NCBI RefSeq assembly: GCF_001552075.1
Contig: NZ_BCQM01000005.1
Location: forward strand, 279,762-343,761
Direction of reading: 5' to 3'
DNA: 64,000 nt
From: Arthrobacter luteolus NBRC 107841
GTDB lineage: Bacteria; Actinomycetota; Actinomycetes; Actinomycetales; Micrococcaceae
The notes beneath the pieces were generated by a model, which did not search any database, had not been told where the DNA came from, and saw only the letters and a list, made by a program, of their open reading frames with translations. The stretch's first letter is position 1; every line of letters starts with the position of its first letter. The position numbers were made by a program, and so were the translations under genes. This document shows positions 1-8,792 of this stretch, in pieces.

Positions 1-229
1 CGCATTCTGATCTTCTCGCCACAGTCCCGCGGTGTTACCATTTTTGTTTTCCCGGACCTTAATGGCGGAAACAATGAGGTCATTTAAGTCAATAGACGGC
101 GGGTGCTAAGGGCGGCTGGGGAGGTCAAAACTCTAATCCTTATAAACCAGATGTTATTCAGCCGCCACGTGCACTGCCGTCTGTCTGCTCCTATAGCCCC
201 TAACCAGGCCCAGGTATCCGGCGGGGCGG

Positions 230-715
230 TTACCAGCCCCAGGTGCCAGGCGGGCCCTTGAACGGGCCGGTCACCCGGCTGGTAATCCAGCCGCCGTAAA
301 AGTCGCCGTCCTGGGGCTGCACCTCCTCGCCGTCCACCCGCACGGAGTCCATCAGCCCGGGGTACAGGGCGGCCGTATCGGCCAGCTCCTCGTAGCCGGG
401 TGCCGGGTGTGGATAGGCCCAGGCCGCCCGCGCGGCACGGTGGCCGCCTGCGACGACGTCGTAATAGGAAGCAGCACCCTTGAACTCGCAGAAGGTGCGG
501 CCCGGCACCGGGTGCAGGGCGCCGGAGATGAAGTCCTCCAGCGGCAGATAGTAGACCGGAGGATGGCTGGTCTCCAGCACCCGCAGCGCCGACGAGGACT
601 GCGCCAGCAGGGTCCCGCCCAGCCAGACTTCTACCGATTCATCGCTGGGTTCGATCCGGGGCGGGCGCGGGTAAGACCAGACGGATTCGGTATGCGGGTG
701 AAAACGGTTCGCCAT
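230..715 (-). CDS. DUF427 domain protein
   Basis: This 161-residue protein has the compact all-beta DUF427 pattern: paired aromatic and charged strands, a central CEFKG segment (about residues 76-80) and the ASYYD segment just after it. DUF427 proteins are small cytoplasmic proteins common in actinobacteria and have no established reaction. The ATG at 715 is taken because the family N-terminus, with its HTESVWSYPRPP run, begins close to it. The start lies inside the 3' end of the upstream gene on the same strand, an 85-bp overlap, so the two may be translationally coupled. The family assignment rests on recognising sequence character and is fairly secure. The biological role is unknown. Confidence 0.8.
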   Translation of the reverse strand: MANRFHPHTESVWSYPRPPRIEPSDESVEVWLGGTLLAQSSSALRVLETSHPPVYYLPLEDFISGALHPVPGRTFCEFKGAASYYDVVAGGHRAARAAWAYPHPAPGYEELADTAALYPGLMDSVRVDGEEVQPQDGDFYGGWITSRVTGPFKGPPGTWGW

Positions 716-1335
716 GGCCCGCTCACTTCGTCTCGTGCCGCCTCATGGGCGGTGATGGTGGTGGTGACTGCAAGGATCTGCGGCCGGGACGGCACCGAGG
801 AGAACCCAAACCGCACCGGCGGGTTGACCGGTGCCAGTGGTCCCAGGTCCAGCCCGTTCCAGGAGCATTCCGCCGCCGCAATACGGCGGATGGAACGCAC
901 ACCGTAATACTCCAGCCGGTCCCCGGTGGTTCCCGCGGTCCGTACCCCGCGCACGATCAGCCCGGCCAGCGGATTCACTGCCCGCAGCCAGGAAGGATGC
1001 ACAGCCAGCGGCGCCGGCACGGTCTGCAGGACGCGGCCCAGGACCGTCACCCGTCCCAGCTCGGCGCGCAGCCGCAGCGGACCGCCGTCGACCGCCAGCG
1101 TTCCGCCGTTCAACCGTGCGCTGACCGGCACAACGTCCACCGCATCAAAGGAATAGGTGGAGGAAACGTACCGGGCCGTGTTTTCGTCAGGGGCCAGCAG
1201 CAGGCGGGAACCGAACCGGTTCTCCACCATGACATCGGTGAACGGGCCGAACGGGGAATCCGGCCAGTGGCCCACTACCAGGCGGGTTCCGGAGGCGGTG
1301 CCCAGCCCGGCGATATAGCCGCGGAAGCGCTCCAT
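631..1335 (-). CDS. conserved hypothetical protein (234 aa)
   Basis: I recognise no named domain in this 234-residue protein. It starts MERFRGYIAGLGT and reads as a soluble alpha/beta protein with no signal peptide or membrane segment. A possible -10 hexamer (TACGGT on the minus strand, 1348-1343) lies seven bases before the ATG and no Shine-Dalgarno is present, so the mRNA is probably leaderless. The last 28 codons overlap the DUF427 gene in another frame. That tail (after about residue 206) is rich in Arg, Pro and Asn and looks less protein-like than the rest, so the real C-terminus may be shorter if there is an indel. The gene runs away from purA. Confidence 0.65.
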   Translation of the reverse strand: MERFRGYIAGLGTASGTRLVVGHWPDSPFGPFTDVMVENRFGSRLLLAPDENTARYVSSTYSFDAVDVVPVSARLNGGTLAVDGGPLRLRAELGRVTVLGRVLQTVPAPLAVHPSWLRAVNPLAGLIVRGVRTAGTTGDRLEYYGVRSIRRIAAAECSWNGLDLGPLAPVNPPVRFGFSSVPSRPQILAVTTTITAHEAARDEVSGPWRTVFTRIPNPSGLTRARPGSNPAMNR

Positions 1336-1342
1336 GGCTTAA

Positions 1343-1348
1343 ACCGTA
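1343..1348 (-). promoter_or_regulatory. -10 element of a leaderless promoter
   Basis: TACGGT on the minus strand fits the actinobacterial TANNNT -10 consensus. It sits seven bases from the ATG at 1335, which puts the transcription start on or next to the start codon. There is no clear -35. Confidence 0.45.
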
Positions 1349-1519
1349 CGCCCGGCCGGCCGCTTCCGGAGGGGGCCGGCCGGAGATCGGCTAAACTTGA
1401 CTGGTAAGAGCCCCGCAGCTTGAGCGTGTTCCACGCCACGAGTGCAGGGGCGTTCTCATGCACGGTAGCGGTTCAGCGCCTGGCGCGGCTCCCTAGCGTA
1501 ACTAATGGGGGAGGATCCC

Positions 1520-2809
1520 ATGCCAGCAATTGTCATCGTCGGCGCCCAGTGGGGCGACGAGGGTAAAGGTAAGGCCACCGACCTTCTCGGCGGCCGCGTC
1601 GATTACGTCGTCAAGCCCAACGGCGGAAACAATGCCGGCCACACCGTCGTCGTCGGCGGTGAAAAGTACGAATTGAAGCTGCTGCCCGCCGGCATCCTGA
1701 GCCCCAACGCGATTCCGGTCATCGGCAACGGCTGCGTAGTGAACCTCGAGGCGCTGTTCGCCGAAATCGACGGTCTTGAGGCCCGGGGGGCGGATACCTC
1801 GAAGCTGCGGATCTCCGCCAACGCCCACCTCGTTGCCCCGTTCCATCAGGTAATGGACAAGGTCACCGAACGCTTCCTGGGCAAGCGTGCCATCGGCACC
1901 ACCGGCCGCGGCATCGGCCCGGCCTACATCGACAAGGTTGCCCGCCTCGGCATCCGGGTGCAGGATATCTTCGATGAGTCGATCCTGCGGCAGAAGGTTG
2001 AAGGCTCGCTGCGGCAGAAGAACCAGCTGCTGCTGAAGGTCTACAACCGCCGCGACGTGGATCCCGAAGAGATGGTGCAGTACTTCCTCTCCTACGCGGA
2101 CCGGCTGCGCCCGATGGTCATCGACTCGGTGTACGAGCTGAACAAGGCCCTGGACGAAGACAAGGTCATCCTGATGGAAGGCGGCCAGGCGACGTTCCTG
2201 GACGTGGACCACGGCACCTACCCGTTTGTGACCTCCTCCAACCCGACGGCCGGCGGCGCCTCGGTGGGCTCCGGCATCGGCCCCACCCGCATCAACCGCG
2301 CTGTGGGCATCATCAAGGCCTACACCACCCGCGTCGGCGCCGGCCCGTTCCCCACCGAACTCTTCGATGACATGGGCCTGTACCTGCAGAAGACCGGCGG
2401 CGAGTTCGGTGTGAACACCGGCCGTCCGCGCCGCTGCGGCTGGTACGACGCCGTCCTGGCCCGCCACGCTTCCCGCGTGAACGGCTTCACGGACTACTTC
2501 GTGACCAAGCTGGACGTGCTCACCGGCATCGAGAAGATCCCGGTCTGCGTGGCCTACGACGTCGACGGCGTGCGTTTCGACGAAATGCCGATGACGCAGA
2601 CGGACTTCCACCACGCCAAGCCGGTCTTCGAGTACTTCGACGGCTGGACCGAGGACATCACCGGCGCCCGGACCCTTGAGGACCTGCCGGAGAACGCCCG
2701 GAACTACGTGCTGGCGTTGGAAAAACTGTCCGGCACCCGGTTCTCCGCGATCGGCGTCGGCCCGGACCGCGACCAGACGATCGTGATCCGCGACCTGATC
2801 AGCGAGTAG
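1520..2809 (+). CDS. purA: adenylosuccinate synthetase
   Basis: PurA joins IMP and aspartate using GTP to form adenylosuccinate, the first committed step from IMP to AMP, in the cytoplasm. The 429-residue protein opens with the family hallmark [18 protein letters not shown], including the GDEGKGK phosphate loop. It also has [10 protein letters not shown], the [10 protein letters not shown] segment, the GGQAT and TSSNPTAGG segments and the late TGRPRRCGW loop. Length is normal for the family. An ATG also occurs 15 bases upstream, but GGGGGAGG lies just before the ATG at 1520 and that residue matches the conserved N-terminus, so 1520 is chosen. The other purine genes here (purL, purQ, purS) are 45 kb away. 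Confidence 0.97.
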   Translation: MPAIVIVGAQWGDEGKGKATDLLGGRVDYVVKPNGGNNAGHTVVVGGEKYELKLLPAGILSPNAIPVIGNGCVVNLEALFAEIDGLEARGADTSKLRISANAHLVAPFHQVMDKVTERFLGKRAIGTTGRGIGPAYIDKVARLGIRVQDIFDESILRQKVEGSLRQKNQLLLKVYNRRDVDPEEMVQYFLSYADRLRPMVIDSVYELNKALDEDKVILMEGGQATFLDVDHGTYPFVTSSNPTAGGASVGSGIGPTRINRAVGIIKAYTTRVGAGPFPTELFDDMGLYLQKTGGEFGVNTGRPRRCGWYDAVLARHASRVNGFTDYFVTKLDVLTGIEKIPVCVAYDVDGVRFDEMPMTQTDFHHAKPVFEYFDGWTEDITGARTLEDLPENARNYVLALEKLSGTRFSAIGVGPDRDQTIVIRDLISE

Positions 2810-2819
2810 TTTTTTCCAG

Positions 2820-2855
2820 CGAAGGCCCCGCAGCCGTTTGGCTGCGGGGCCTTCG
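2820..2855. terminator. hairpin downstream of purA
   Basis: A perfect 16-bp stem (arms 2820-2835 and 2840-2855) with a four-base loop lies 10 bases after the purA stop. The T run sits before the stem on the plus strand rather than after it. It is therefore a GC-rich actinobacterial-style terminator without a classical U tract, between two convergent genes. Confidence 0.7.
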
Positions 2856-2885
2856 CCTGTCCTGCCGCCGTTTCGAGCCCGTGGC

Positions 2886-3254
2886 CTACTCCGAGCCGTC
2901 GCCGGAGAGGACGCAGAACTCGTTGCCCTCCGGATCCGCCATCACGACCCAGGAGACATCCGGTCCTTGGCCGACGTCGACCAGGACGGCGCCCAGAGCG
3001 AGCAGCCGCTCGACTTCCTCCTCCTGGGTGCAGCCGTCCGGCACCAGATCCAGGTGCAGCCGGTTCTTGGCTTTTTTGGGTTCGGGGACAGGGAAAACGT
3101 CGAGCGGTGGGCCGAGGAAACCGTTGCGTGGTGCCAGGCTCATCCCGCCGTCGAACTCCTCGGCCACCCGGTAATCCAGTGCCCGGGTCCAAAACCCGGC
3201 CAGCATGGGGACGTCAACGGCGTCCAGGGCGAGGGACGAGAATCTGCTGCTCAC
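2886..3254 (-). CDS. VOC family (glyoxalase-like) protein
   Basis: This 122-residue protein has the vicinal-oxygen-chelate fold pattern of glyoxalase/bleomycin-resistance proteins. It shows an opening LALDAVDVPMLAGFWTRALDY, a central RLHLDL strand carrying a probable metal-ligand His (about residue 67), and a closing VMADPEGNEFCVL strand with the terminal metal-ligand Glu. Actinobacteria carry many single-domain proteins of this type and their substrates are rarely known. The start is a GTG at 3254 with an AAGGAG ribosome site just upstream. It runs convergently with purA, with a hairpin between them. Confidence 0.82.
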   Translation of the reverse strand: MSSRFSSLALDAVDVPMLAGFWTRALDYRVAEEFDGGMSLAPRNGFLGPPLDVFPVPEPKKAKNRLHLDLVPDGCTQEEEVERLLALGAVLVDVGQGPDVSWVVMADPEGNEFCVLSGDGSE

Positions 3255-3385
3255 GGCTGGCTCCTTCGGCGGCGCGGAAAAGTACCTGCGAACTTAGCAG
3301 CGGCGTTCTCCGGGCGTCAATGGACAGCTCTCCCGGCCGCGGGACCGGACCGGGAACGATGCTTCTGCCGACCCGGGAGGCGCAG

Positions 3386-4378
3386 CTACCAGCGGTTCCG
3401 GGCCTCCTCCACCCAGCCTTCCAGCCCGTCGAGCTGGTAGCGGGTGCCGTCCGGCGAGGCCGCCCAGCCGGACCAGGTGCCGAAGGCCTGCCAGATTTTG
3501 GAGGACACCAGCACGGCGTTGGTGGCTGCCCGGCGCCGGTGGAACGGGGTCAGCACTGCGTCGATCCACTCGCCCCGGACCTTCCACGCTGCCATCGGAT
3601 TGGTGAGGTCATAGCTGAACTCCAGTTCGCCGTCGTAATGGTGCAGCACACCGTCCACGATCAGTGCGTTCTCCGTCGCCGGTGTGCCGGCGGTCCACAG
3701 CCCGCCCAGCTGCAGACCCAGCCGGGTGCCGTCCACGGTCCCGGACCCGGCCGCCCAGATCCACCGCTTCGCATACGGCCAGCGGCCGCGGCCGCGGTCC
3801 AGCACGGCGAAAGCGCCGTCACCGACCCGGTACTCCCGGCCGTCCACGGTGACGGTTCCGCTGACCTCGCGGGCAACGTCCTTGAGCGTGTACTGGTAGC
3901 GGGTAGCCGACCAGGGGACCACGACGCCGAGCACGTCGCCGGCAGCGGGCGCATAAAGTTCGACGCCGATGCGTTCCGCGGCGGCGCGCAGGTGCGTGCC
4001 GCCGTCGTCGTCGTGGAAACGCAGGTGCGTCCCGCCCATGGTGCCGACGGCGGTCAGCGGCGGGGGCGTATTGGGCAGGACGGCGGTGGAACCGGGCGGG
4101 ATGGTCAGCGGGTCATAGCTGATCTCCTTGCCGGTGGCCCGCTCCAGGACATAGAGCTGCAGTGCAGCCGCGTAGTCCAGATGAACGATCGTCATGTCGA
4201 CGGCCAGCTCCGGAGTCAGCACACCCCAGTACTCCCAGCGCTTGGTCCGCCAGCCGTGCCGCAGCCCGGCGGGAAGGTCCGTGAAGCCATGCAGGGCCGT
4301 GCGGGAGAAGCCTGCGGCGGCGGGATTCAGGGTGCCGTTCTTCCGGGACAGCTGCACCGGTTCCTTGATCTCTTCCAT
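3386..4378 (-). CDS. DUF2804 family protein
   Basis: This 330-residue protein matches the DUF2804 family: an N-terminal KRWEYWGVLTPELAVDMTIVHLDYA segment, a mid-protein GRGRWPYAKRWIWAAGSG core and a C-terminal FGTWSGWAASPDGTRYQLDGLEGWVEEARNRW end. The family is built from lipocalin-like beta strands, is widespread in bacteria and has no proven function. There is no signal peptide. The ATG at 4378 has TAGACT (minus strand, 4392-4387) eight bases upstream and no ribosome site, which suggests a leaderless transcript. It is divergent from the alcohol dehydrogenase gene, which also looks leaderless. Confidence 0.82.
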   Translation of the reverse strand: MEEIKEPVQLSRKNGTLNPAAAGFSRTALHGFTDLPAGLRHGWRTKRWEYWGVLTPELAVDMTIVHLDYAAALQLYVLERATGKEISYDPLTIPPGSTAVLPNTPPPLTAVGTMGGTHLRFHDDDGGTHLRAAAERIGVELYAPAAGDVLGVVVPWSATRYQYTLKDVAREVSGTVTVDGREYRVGDGAFAVLDRGRGRWPYAKRWIWAAGSGTVDGTRLGLQLGGLWTAGTPATENALIVDGVLHHYDGELEFSYDLTNPMAAWKVRGEWIDAVLTPFHRRRAATNAVLVSSKIWQAFGTWSGWAASPDGTRYQLDGLEGWVEEARNRW

Positions 4379-4386
4379 GGCGCAAC

Positions 4387-4392
4387 AGTCTA
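4387..4392 (-). promoter_or_regulatory. -10 element of a leaderless promoter
   Basis: TAGACT on the minus strand ends eight bases before the ATG at 4378 of the DUF2804 gene. It fits TANNNT, and no Shine-Dalgarno lies between it and the start. Confidence 0.45.
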
Positions 4393-4470
4393 GGATGCGG
4401 GCGGCAAAAATCCCGGTTCATCCGGCCGCCATACTTCCCGGAGGCCCTGACGGCGGCGACGGCGGCGGCG

Positions 4471-4476
4471 TAGCGT
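4471..4476 (+). promoter_or_regulatory. -10 element of a leaderless promoter
   Basis: TAGCGT lies six bases before the ATG at 4483 of the alcohol dehydrogenase gene. This is the spacing expected when transcription starts at the start codon. No ribosome site is present. Confidence 0.45.
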
Positions 4477-4482
4477 GGCCCT

Positions 4483-5601
4483 ATGACTACCCAGGCACGT
4501 GCCGCGATTCTGCGCGGCGTCCACGAACCCTTCGAAATCACCGACGTCACCCTCGATGATCCCCGGCCGGACGAGGTGCTGGTCCGGATTACCGCCTCCG
4601 GAGTGTGCGGGACCGATCTGGGTGTCCAGGCCGGACATATTCCCTTTCCCCTGCCCGGAGTCCTTGGGCATGAAGGCGCCGGCATCGTGGAGGCTGTTGG
4701 CTCCGGCGTCACCTCGGTTGTGCCCGGCGACCAGGTGCTGCTGAGCTTTTCCAGCTGCGGAGTCTGCCGGAACTGCCGCATGGGCCACCCGGCCTACTGC
4801 ACTGATTTCCTGGACCTGAACCTGGTGGGCGGGCAGCGCATGGACGGCAGCGCCACCATCACCAAGGACGGTAAAGGGGTCCACGGGCACTTCTTCGCCC
4901 AGTCTTCCTTCGCGAACTACGTTCTGGCCGATGCCCGCGGGGTCACCCGGGTGGACCCGGACGCCGACCTGAGCCTGCTGGCACCGCTGGGCTGCGGCAT
5001 CCAGACCGGGGCCGGCGCGGTGATGAACGTCCTGCGGCCGGAGCCCGGGTCCACCCTCGCCGTCTTCGGAGCCGGACCCGTGGGCCTGGCCGCGGTGATG
5101 GCCGCAGCCCTTTCCGGCTCCACCCGCATTGTGGTGATGGACCTGGTGGACTCCCGGCTGGAGCTGGCCCGCCAACTTGGTGCCACCGACGTCATCAATT
5201 CCGGCAGCACCGACGCGCTGCAGGCTTTGTTCGAGCTGACCAACGGCGGCGGCGTGACGCATGCGCTCGAAACCACCGGAAGTACCCGGGTGGCAGCAAC
5301 CGCCGCCGATGCCCTGGCACCGCTGGGGAAGCTCGGACTGATCGGCGCCCCGGCGGCCGGGTCAACCGTGGAACTGGACGTGAACTTCATGCTCAACGGC
5401 CGGCAGGTCATCGGCATCACGGAAGGCGACTCCACGCCGCAGATTTTCCTGCCCGCGCTCGTGGAGCTGGTGCAGCAGGGCCGTTTCCCGCTGCAGAAGA
5501 TGATCACCCGGTACGGGTTCAACGAGATCAACGACGCCGCAGCTGCGGCCAAGGCGGGCGAGGTCCTGAAACCTGTGCTCCACTTTGAGGACCTGCACTA
5601 G
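4483..5601 (+). CDS. zinc-dependent alcohol dehydrogenase, NAD(P)-linked
   Basis: This 372-residue medium-chain dehydrogenase should oxidise an alcohol (or reduce an aldehyde) with NAD(P). Visible features are the catalytic zinc ligand region GVCGTDLG (Cys about 38), the GHEGAGIVEAVGSGV motif (His about 63) and the four-cysteine structural zinc loop (CGVCRNCRMGHPAYC, about 88-102). The Rossmann motif GAGPVGLAAV (about 196-205) is also present. It resembles aryl- or benzyl-alcohol dehydrogenases most in length and layout, but the substrate is not certain. The nitrilase-family gene follows 41 bases downstream on the same strand, so the two may form an operon acting on related compounds. Confidence 0.88.
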   Translation: MTTQARAAILRGVHEPFEITDVTLDDPRPDEVLVRITASGVCGTDLGVQAGHIPFPLPGVLGHEGAGIVEAVGSGVTSVVPGDQVLLSFSSCGVCRNCRMGHPAYCTDFLDLNLVGGQRMDGSATITKDGKGVHGHFFAQSSFANYVLADARGVTRVDPDADLSLLAPLGCGIQTGAGAVMNVLRPEPGSTLAVFGAGPVGLAAVMAAALSGSTRIVVMDLVDSRLELARQLGATDVINSGSTDALQALFELTNGGGVTHALETTGSTRVAATAADALAPLGKLGLIGAPAAGSTVELDVNFMLNGRQVIGITEGDSTPQIFLPALVELVQQGRFPLQKMITRYGFNEINDAAAAAKAGEVLKPVLHFEDLH

Positions 5602-5642
5602 GCTGGAGGAAAGTCCGGTCCTCAAGGCAAGGCGGTAGCCCA

Positions 5643-6449
5643 ATGTTGGTCAGCGTAGGTCAGTTCAGCCCCACCGGGGACGTAGCGGAAAACCTGACGG
5701 AGATGCGCTCGCTGGCTGAGAAAGCCAAGAGTGAGGGCTCGGCGCTGATTGTGTTCCCGGAAGAGTCGATGTTCAGCATCGGCAAGGTCGAAGGAACCCT
5801 GGCAGAAGCGGTCGACGCCGGCTGGAGCACCTTCGTCCAGCGGCTGTCCCTCCTGGCGGCGGAACTGGAAATCGCCGTGATTGCCGGCGGCTACGAGTCC
5901 TCCGGCGAGGAACGCCCCTACAACACCCTGGTGGCGATCGAGGCGGACGGCCGGATCGCGGCGACCTACCGGAAACTGCACCTCTACGACGCGTTCAGCT
6001 ATTCCGAGTCCACCCGGATCAAGGCCGGCGACCGTGGAATCCAGGTGGTGGAAATCGGCGGCCTGCGGGTGGGCCTGATGACCTGCTATGACCTCCGGTT
6101 CCCGGAACTGGCCCGGGCCCTGGCCGTTCAGGGAGCGGACCTGATTGCCGTCCCGGCGGCCTGGTTCAAGGGCGAACACAAAATCGAGCACTGGGAAACG
6201 CTGCTCAAGGCCCGGGCGATCGAAAACACCGTCTGGGTCGCAGCCGCGGGTACGTCCAGCGGGCACACCATCGGACACTCGGCCATCCTGGATCCGATGG
6301 GTGTGCCGCAGGTCTTCCTGGCCGATGAGACCGCCGGGGTGGCCACCGCGGAAGTGACACGGAACCGGATCGAGGAGGTCCGGGAATTCCTGCCCGTGCT
6401 GCGCAACCGCCGGTTCGCCGTCAACGAGCAGATCGAAGCGGCCAACTAG
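5643..6449 (+). CDS. carbon-nitrogen hydrolase (nitrilase superfamily)
   Basis: This 268-residue cytoplasmic protein is an amidase of the nitrilase superfamily, which hydrolyses non-peptide C-N bonds. The catalytic triad is visible: Glu about 40 in VFPEES, Lys 111 in YRKLHLYD and Cys 148 in MTCYDLRFPE. These motifs place it with omega-amidase or deaminated-glutathione-amidase-like members rather than true nitrilases. The ATG at 5643 has an AAGGCGG site about seven bases upstream. It lies close behind the alcohol dehydrogenase. Its stop overlaps the 3' end of the convergent permease gene by four bases. Confidence 0.88.
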   Translation: MLVSVGQFSPTGDVAENLTEMRSLAEKAKSEGSALIVFPEESMFSIGKVEGTLAEAVDAGWSTFVQRLSLLAAELEIAVIAGGYESSGEERPYNTLVAIEADGRIAATYRKLHLYDAFSYSESTRIKAGDRGIQVVEIGGLRVGLMTCYDLRFPELARALAVQGADLIAVPAAWFKGEHKIEHWETLLKARAIENTVWVAAAGTSSGHTIGHSAILDPMGVPQVFLADETAGVATAEVTRNRIEEVREFLPVLRNRRFAVNEQIEAAN

Positions 6450-7861
6450 CTCCGGGCGGAAGGTGTGGGCAGCTCGATCGGCTCCCGGCCCTTGCCCTTA
6501 ACCAGGAACTGGTAGGCGGCCAGCATCAGCAGAAGCCACACCACGCCCACGGCCAGCGCCGTCCGGCCGGGACCGGTGAAGGCGAGGATGACGGTCACCA
6601 GGCCCAAAAACGCCAGCGTGACGTAGTTCAGCAGCGGCCATCCCGGGAAAGGGAAGCCCGCTGACGGGGTTCCCTCCCGGCGCATCTGGCGGCGCATGCG
6701 GTGGTGGCTGAGCAGGATGGAGGACCACGTGAAAATGGTGGCAAAGGTGGCGGTGGAAGCGACCACCAGGAACAACTGCTCGGGGATCCACAGGTACAGA
6801 CCCAGGCCGCAGACAAGGCTGGCCATGATGATGGCGACCGGCCAGACAGGAACGCCGAACCGCGAGACGCGGGTGAATCCCTGCGGAGCGTGCCCCTGCT
6901 CCGCCAGGCCGTACATGGTGCGGGAAGCGGCATAGAAAATCGAGTTCATGGCGGAGAGAGCCGCCGTGAGGACAACGGCGTTGATCAGGTGCTCGGCGAA
7001 GGGAATGCCCAGCCCGGCGAAAACCTGTACGAAGGGGCTGCCTTCGGAACCGATCCTGTCCCAGGGCAGGAGGCAGAGCATGACACCCAGTGAAAGCACG
7101 TAGAAGAGCAGGATCCGCACGGGAACGGTATTAACGGCCTTGGGGATCGCCCGCGAAGGGTCACCGGTTTCACCGGCGGTCACACCCAGGGTTTCGACGC
7201 CGCCAAAGGAGAACACCACGATTCCCAGGCTCATCACGATGCCCCATACCCCGAACGGCGCAAACCCGCCGTGGTCCACCAGGTGGTTGACTCCGGGCTC
7301 GTACCCGCCGGTGCTGACCCCGAACACAATCAGGTAGATGCCGCCGGCAATCATGGCGACGATGGTGGAAACCTTGATCAGGGTGAACCAAAACTCCAGT
7401 TCGCCGAAGACGCTGACCCGCATCAGGTTCAGCCCGCCGATCAACAGCATGGCCGCAATCATCCAGAGCCAGCCCGGAGTGTCCGGGAACCAGAGGCCCA
7501 TATACATGCTGACCGCGGTCATGTCCGCGATGGCAACGATGATCATTTCGAACGCAAAGGTCCAGCCGGTCAGGAACCCCATCCGGGGACCGAGATAGCG
7601 GCCGGCGTACTGGGCAAAAGAACCCGCGACAGGGTGGCGGACCGCCATCTCGCCGAGCGCACGCATCACCAGGAACACGGCGCAGCCGGCGATGATGTAG
7701 GCAATGAGCACAGCGGGTCCGGCGGCCTGGATGGTCTCGGAGGAGCCGTAGAAGAGGCCGGTGCCGATTGCGGAGCCGAGGGCGATGAAACGGATATGCC
7801 GCAGTGAAAGACTGCGTTTGAGCTCTGTGTCGTGGTGCGTGGTGGAGTTGCTGAGGGTCAT
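6446..7861 (-). CDS. amino-acid permease (APC superfamily)
   Basis: This 471-residue membrane protein has about twelve hydrophobic segments. Its N-terminus, LKRSLSLRHIRFIALGSAIGTGLFYGSS, is diagnostic for the AAT/GabP branch of amino acid-polyamine-organocation transporters. These are proton-coupled importers of amino acids in the cytoplasmic membrane. The GAIPKAVNT-like stretch and the GEMAVRHPVAGSFAQYAGRYLGP segment also fit. The ATG at 7861 is chosen because the family N-terminus starts there; the longer upstream reading frame does not resemble the family. Substrate is unresolved; members carry proline, GABA, histidine or aromatic amino acids. Confidence 0.9.
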   Translation of the reverse strand: MTLSNSTTHHDTELKRSLSLRHIRFIALGSAIGTGLFYGSSETIQAAGPAVLIAYIIAGCAVFLVMRALGEMAVRHPVAGSFAQYAGRYLGPRMGFLTGWTFAFEMIIVAIADMTAVSMYMGLWFPDTPGWLWMIAAMLLIGGLNLMRVSVFGELEFWFTLIKVSTIVAMIAGGIYLIVFGVSTGGYEPGVNHLVDHGGFAPFGVWGIVMSLGIVVFSFGGVETLGVTAGETGDPSRAIPKAVNTVPVRILLFYVLSLGVMLCLLPWDRIGSEGSPFVQVFAGLGIPFAEHLINAVVLTAALSAMNSIFYAASRTMYGLAEQGHAPQGFTRVSRFGVPVWPVAIIMASLVCGLGLYLWIPEQLFLVVASTATFATIFTWSSILLSHHRMRRQMRREGTPSAGFPFPGWPLLNYVTLAFLGLVTVILAFTGPGRTALAVGVVWLLLMLAAYQFLVKGKGREPIELPTPSARS

Positions 7862-8219
7862 CAATATCCTGTGCCGCGGGGCTTGGCCGCGGGTTGCTGG
7901 TCCGGCGCGGAGCTGGCGTTTTTGATCCCGGCCGGCCGCGCCGCGTCCGCCGTTGGTAAGGCGGAGCCCCATTAAGTCTCCCACATTCCCTGCCGGCGGT
8001 GCCTGGCCGGGAGGGCCTGCTGGGGTCACCGCCGGCGCCGGAAAAAGAAATTCCGGCTGCCGCGTAACCTTTTCGGCCTCCGGTGCGATTACCCCTGTGT
8101 AATGGCCGCGCCGGGGCTTATCCCCCCAACGAGCTTCGGCGTGGCTATTTCCCTGCAGGACCTGCCTAGGCGGGGTACGATTTGGTTCGCCCCAACGTCC
8201 CAGATCGAAAGACCCCGCC
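7862..8219. other. intergenic region upstream of permease and sigma factor genes
   Basis: This 358-bp divergent intergenic region holds no convincing gene. It contains a possible ECF-type promoter facing the sigma gene: GTAACC (8064-8069), a 16-base spacer and CGAT (8086-8089). This would allow autoregulation. A TACGAT (8176-8181) is another weak -10. Nothing else stands out. Confidence 0.35.
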
Positions 8220-8792
8220 TTGGCTGACCCGCTGACAGAGCAGATGGTCTCCGAGGCGCGCGCGAACAACCCGGTGGCCCTGCGGTCGGTCTACCAGGCG
8301 CTGGCCCCCGGGGTCCTTGGGTATCTGAGGTCCAAGGGCTGCGAGGATCCCGAAGCGCTGGCGCAGGAGGTTTTCCTGACCGTCTTTTCCAAGCTGCAGA
8401 GCATTAAGGGCGGCGCCGCCGGGCTGAGGACCTTCGCCTTTTCGGTGGCCCACGCCAGGATGGTCGACGATCACCGCCGGCGGGAACGCCAGCCGGCGGC
8501 AGCAGCCTATGACCCGCTGGCGGATCCCCGGTACACCCAGTCGGCCGAAGCTGCCGTCCTGGACTCCGTTCTGGCGGCGGAGCCTCTTTTGGCAGGACTC
8601 ACGGAGCAGCAGCGCGAGGTTCTGCTGCTGCGGGTCGTGGCAGATCTGTCTCTCGAGGATTCCGCCGAGATCATGGGGAAGACGGCCAACTCCGTCAAAC
8701 AACTTCAGCGGCGGGCGCTCATCGCACTGAAGGAACGCATCGCAGGAAAGGAGGCAGCCGAGCATGAACGGTACGTCCAGCAACCCCAATGA
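8220..8792 (+). CDS. ECF-type RNA polymerase sigma factor
   Basis: This 190-residue protein has the two-domain layout of extracytoplasmic-function sigma factors. Region 2 includes PEALAQEVFLTVFSKL, followed by AFSVAHARMVDDHRRRERQ. Region 4 (about 128-178) reads LTEQQREVLLLRVVADLSLEDSAEIMGKTANSVKQLQRRALIALK, a clear helix-turn-helix. It should direct RNA polymerase to a small regulon. The start is taken as TTG at 8220 with GAAAG about nine bases upstream; an in-frame ATG at 8244 is the alternative. Its 3' end overlaps the next gene by 29 bases, and that gene probably encodes its regulator or partner. Confidence 0.88.
   Translation: MADPLTEQMVSEARANNPVALRSVYQALAPGVLGYLRSKGCEDPEALAQEVFLTVFSKLQSIKGGAAGLRTFAFSVAHARMVDDHRRRERQPAAAAYDPLADPRYTQSAEAAVLDSVLAAEPLLAGLTEQQREVLLLRVVADLSLEDSAEIMGKTANSVKQLQRRALIALKERIAGKEAAEHERYVQQPQ

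Noticed and set aside
1502..2614. A 370-codon open frame opposite purA
   Set aside because: It is the antisense shadow of purA; its product is rich in His, Val and Gly with no domain, as expected from the opposite strand of GC-rich coding DNA.
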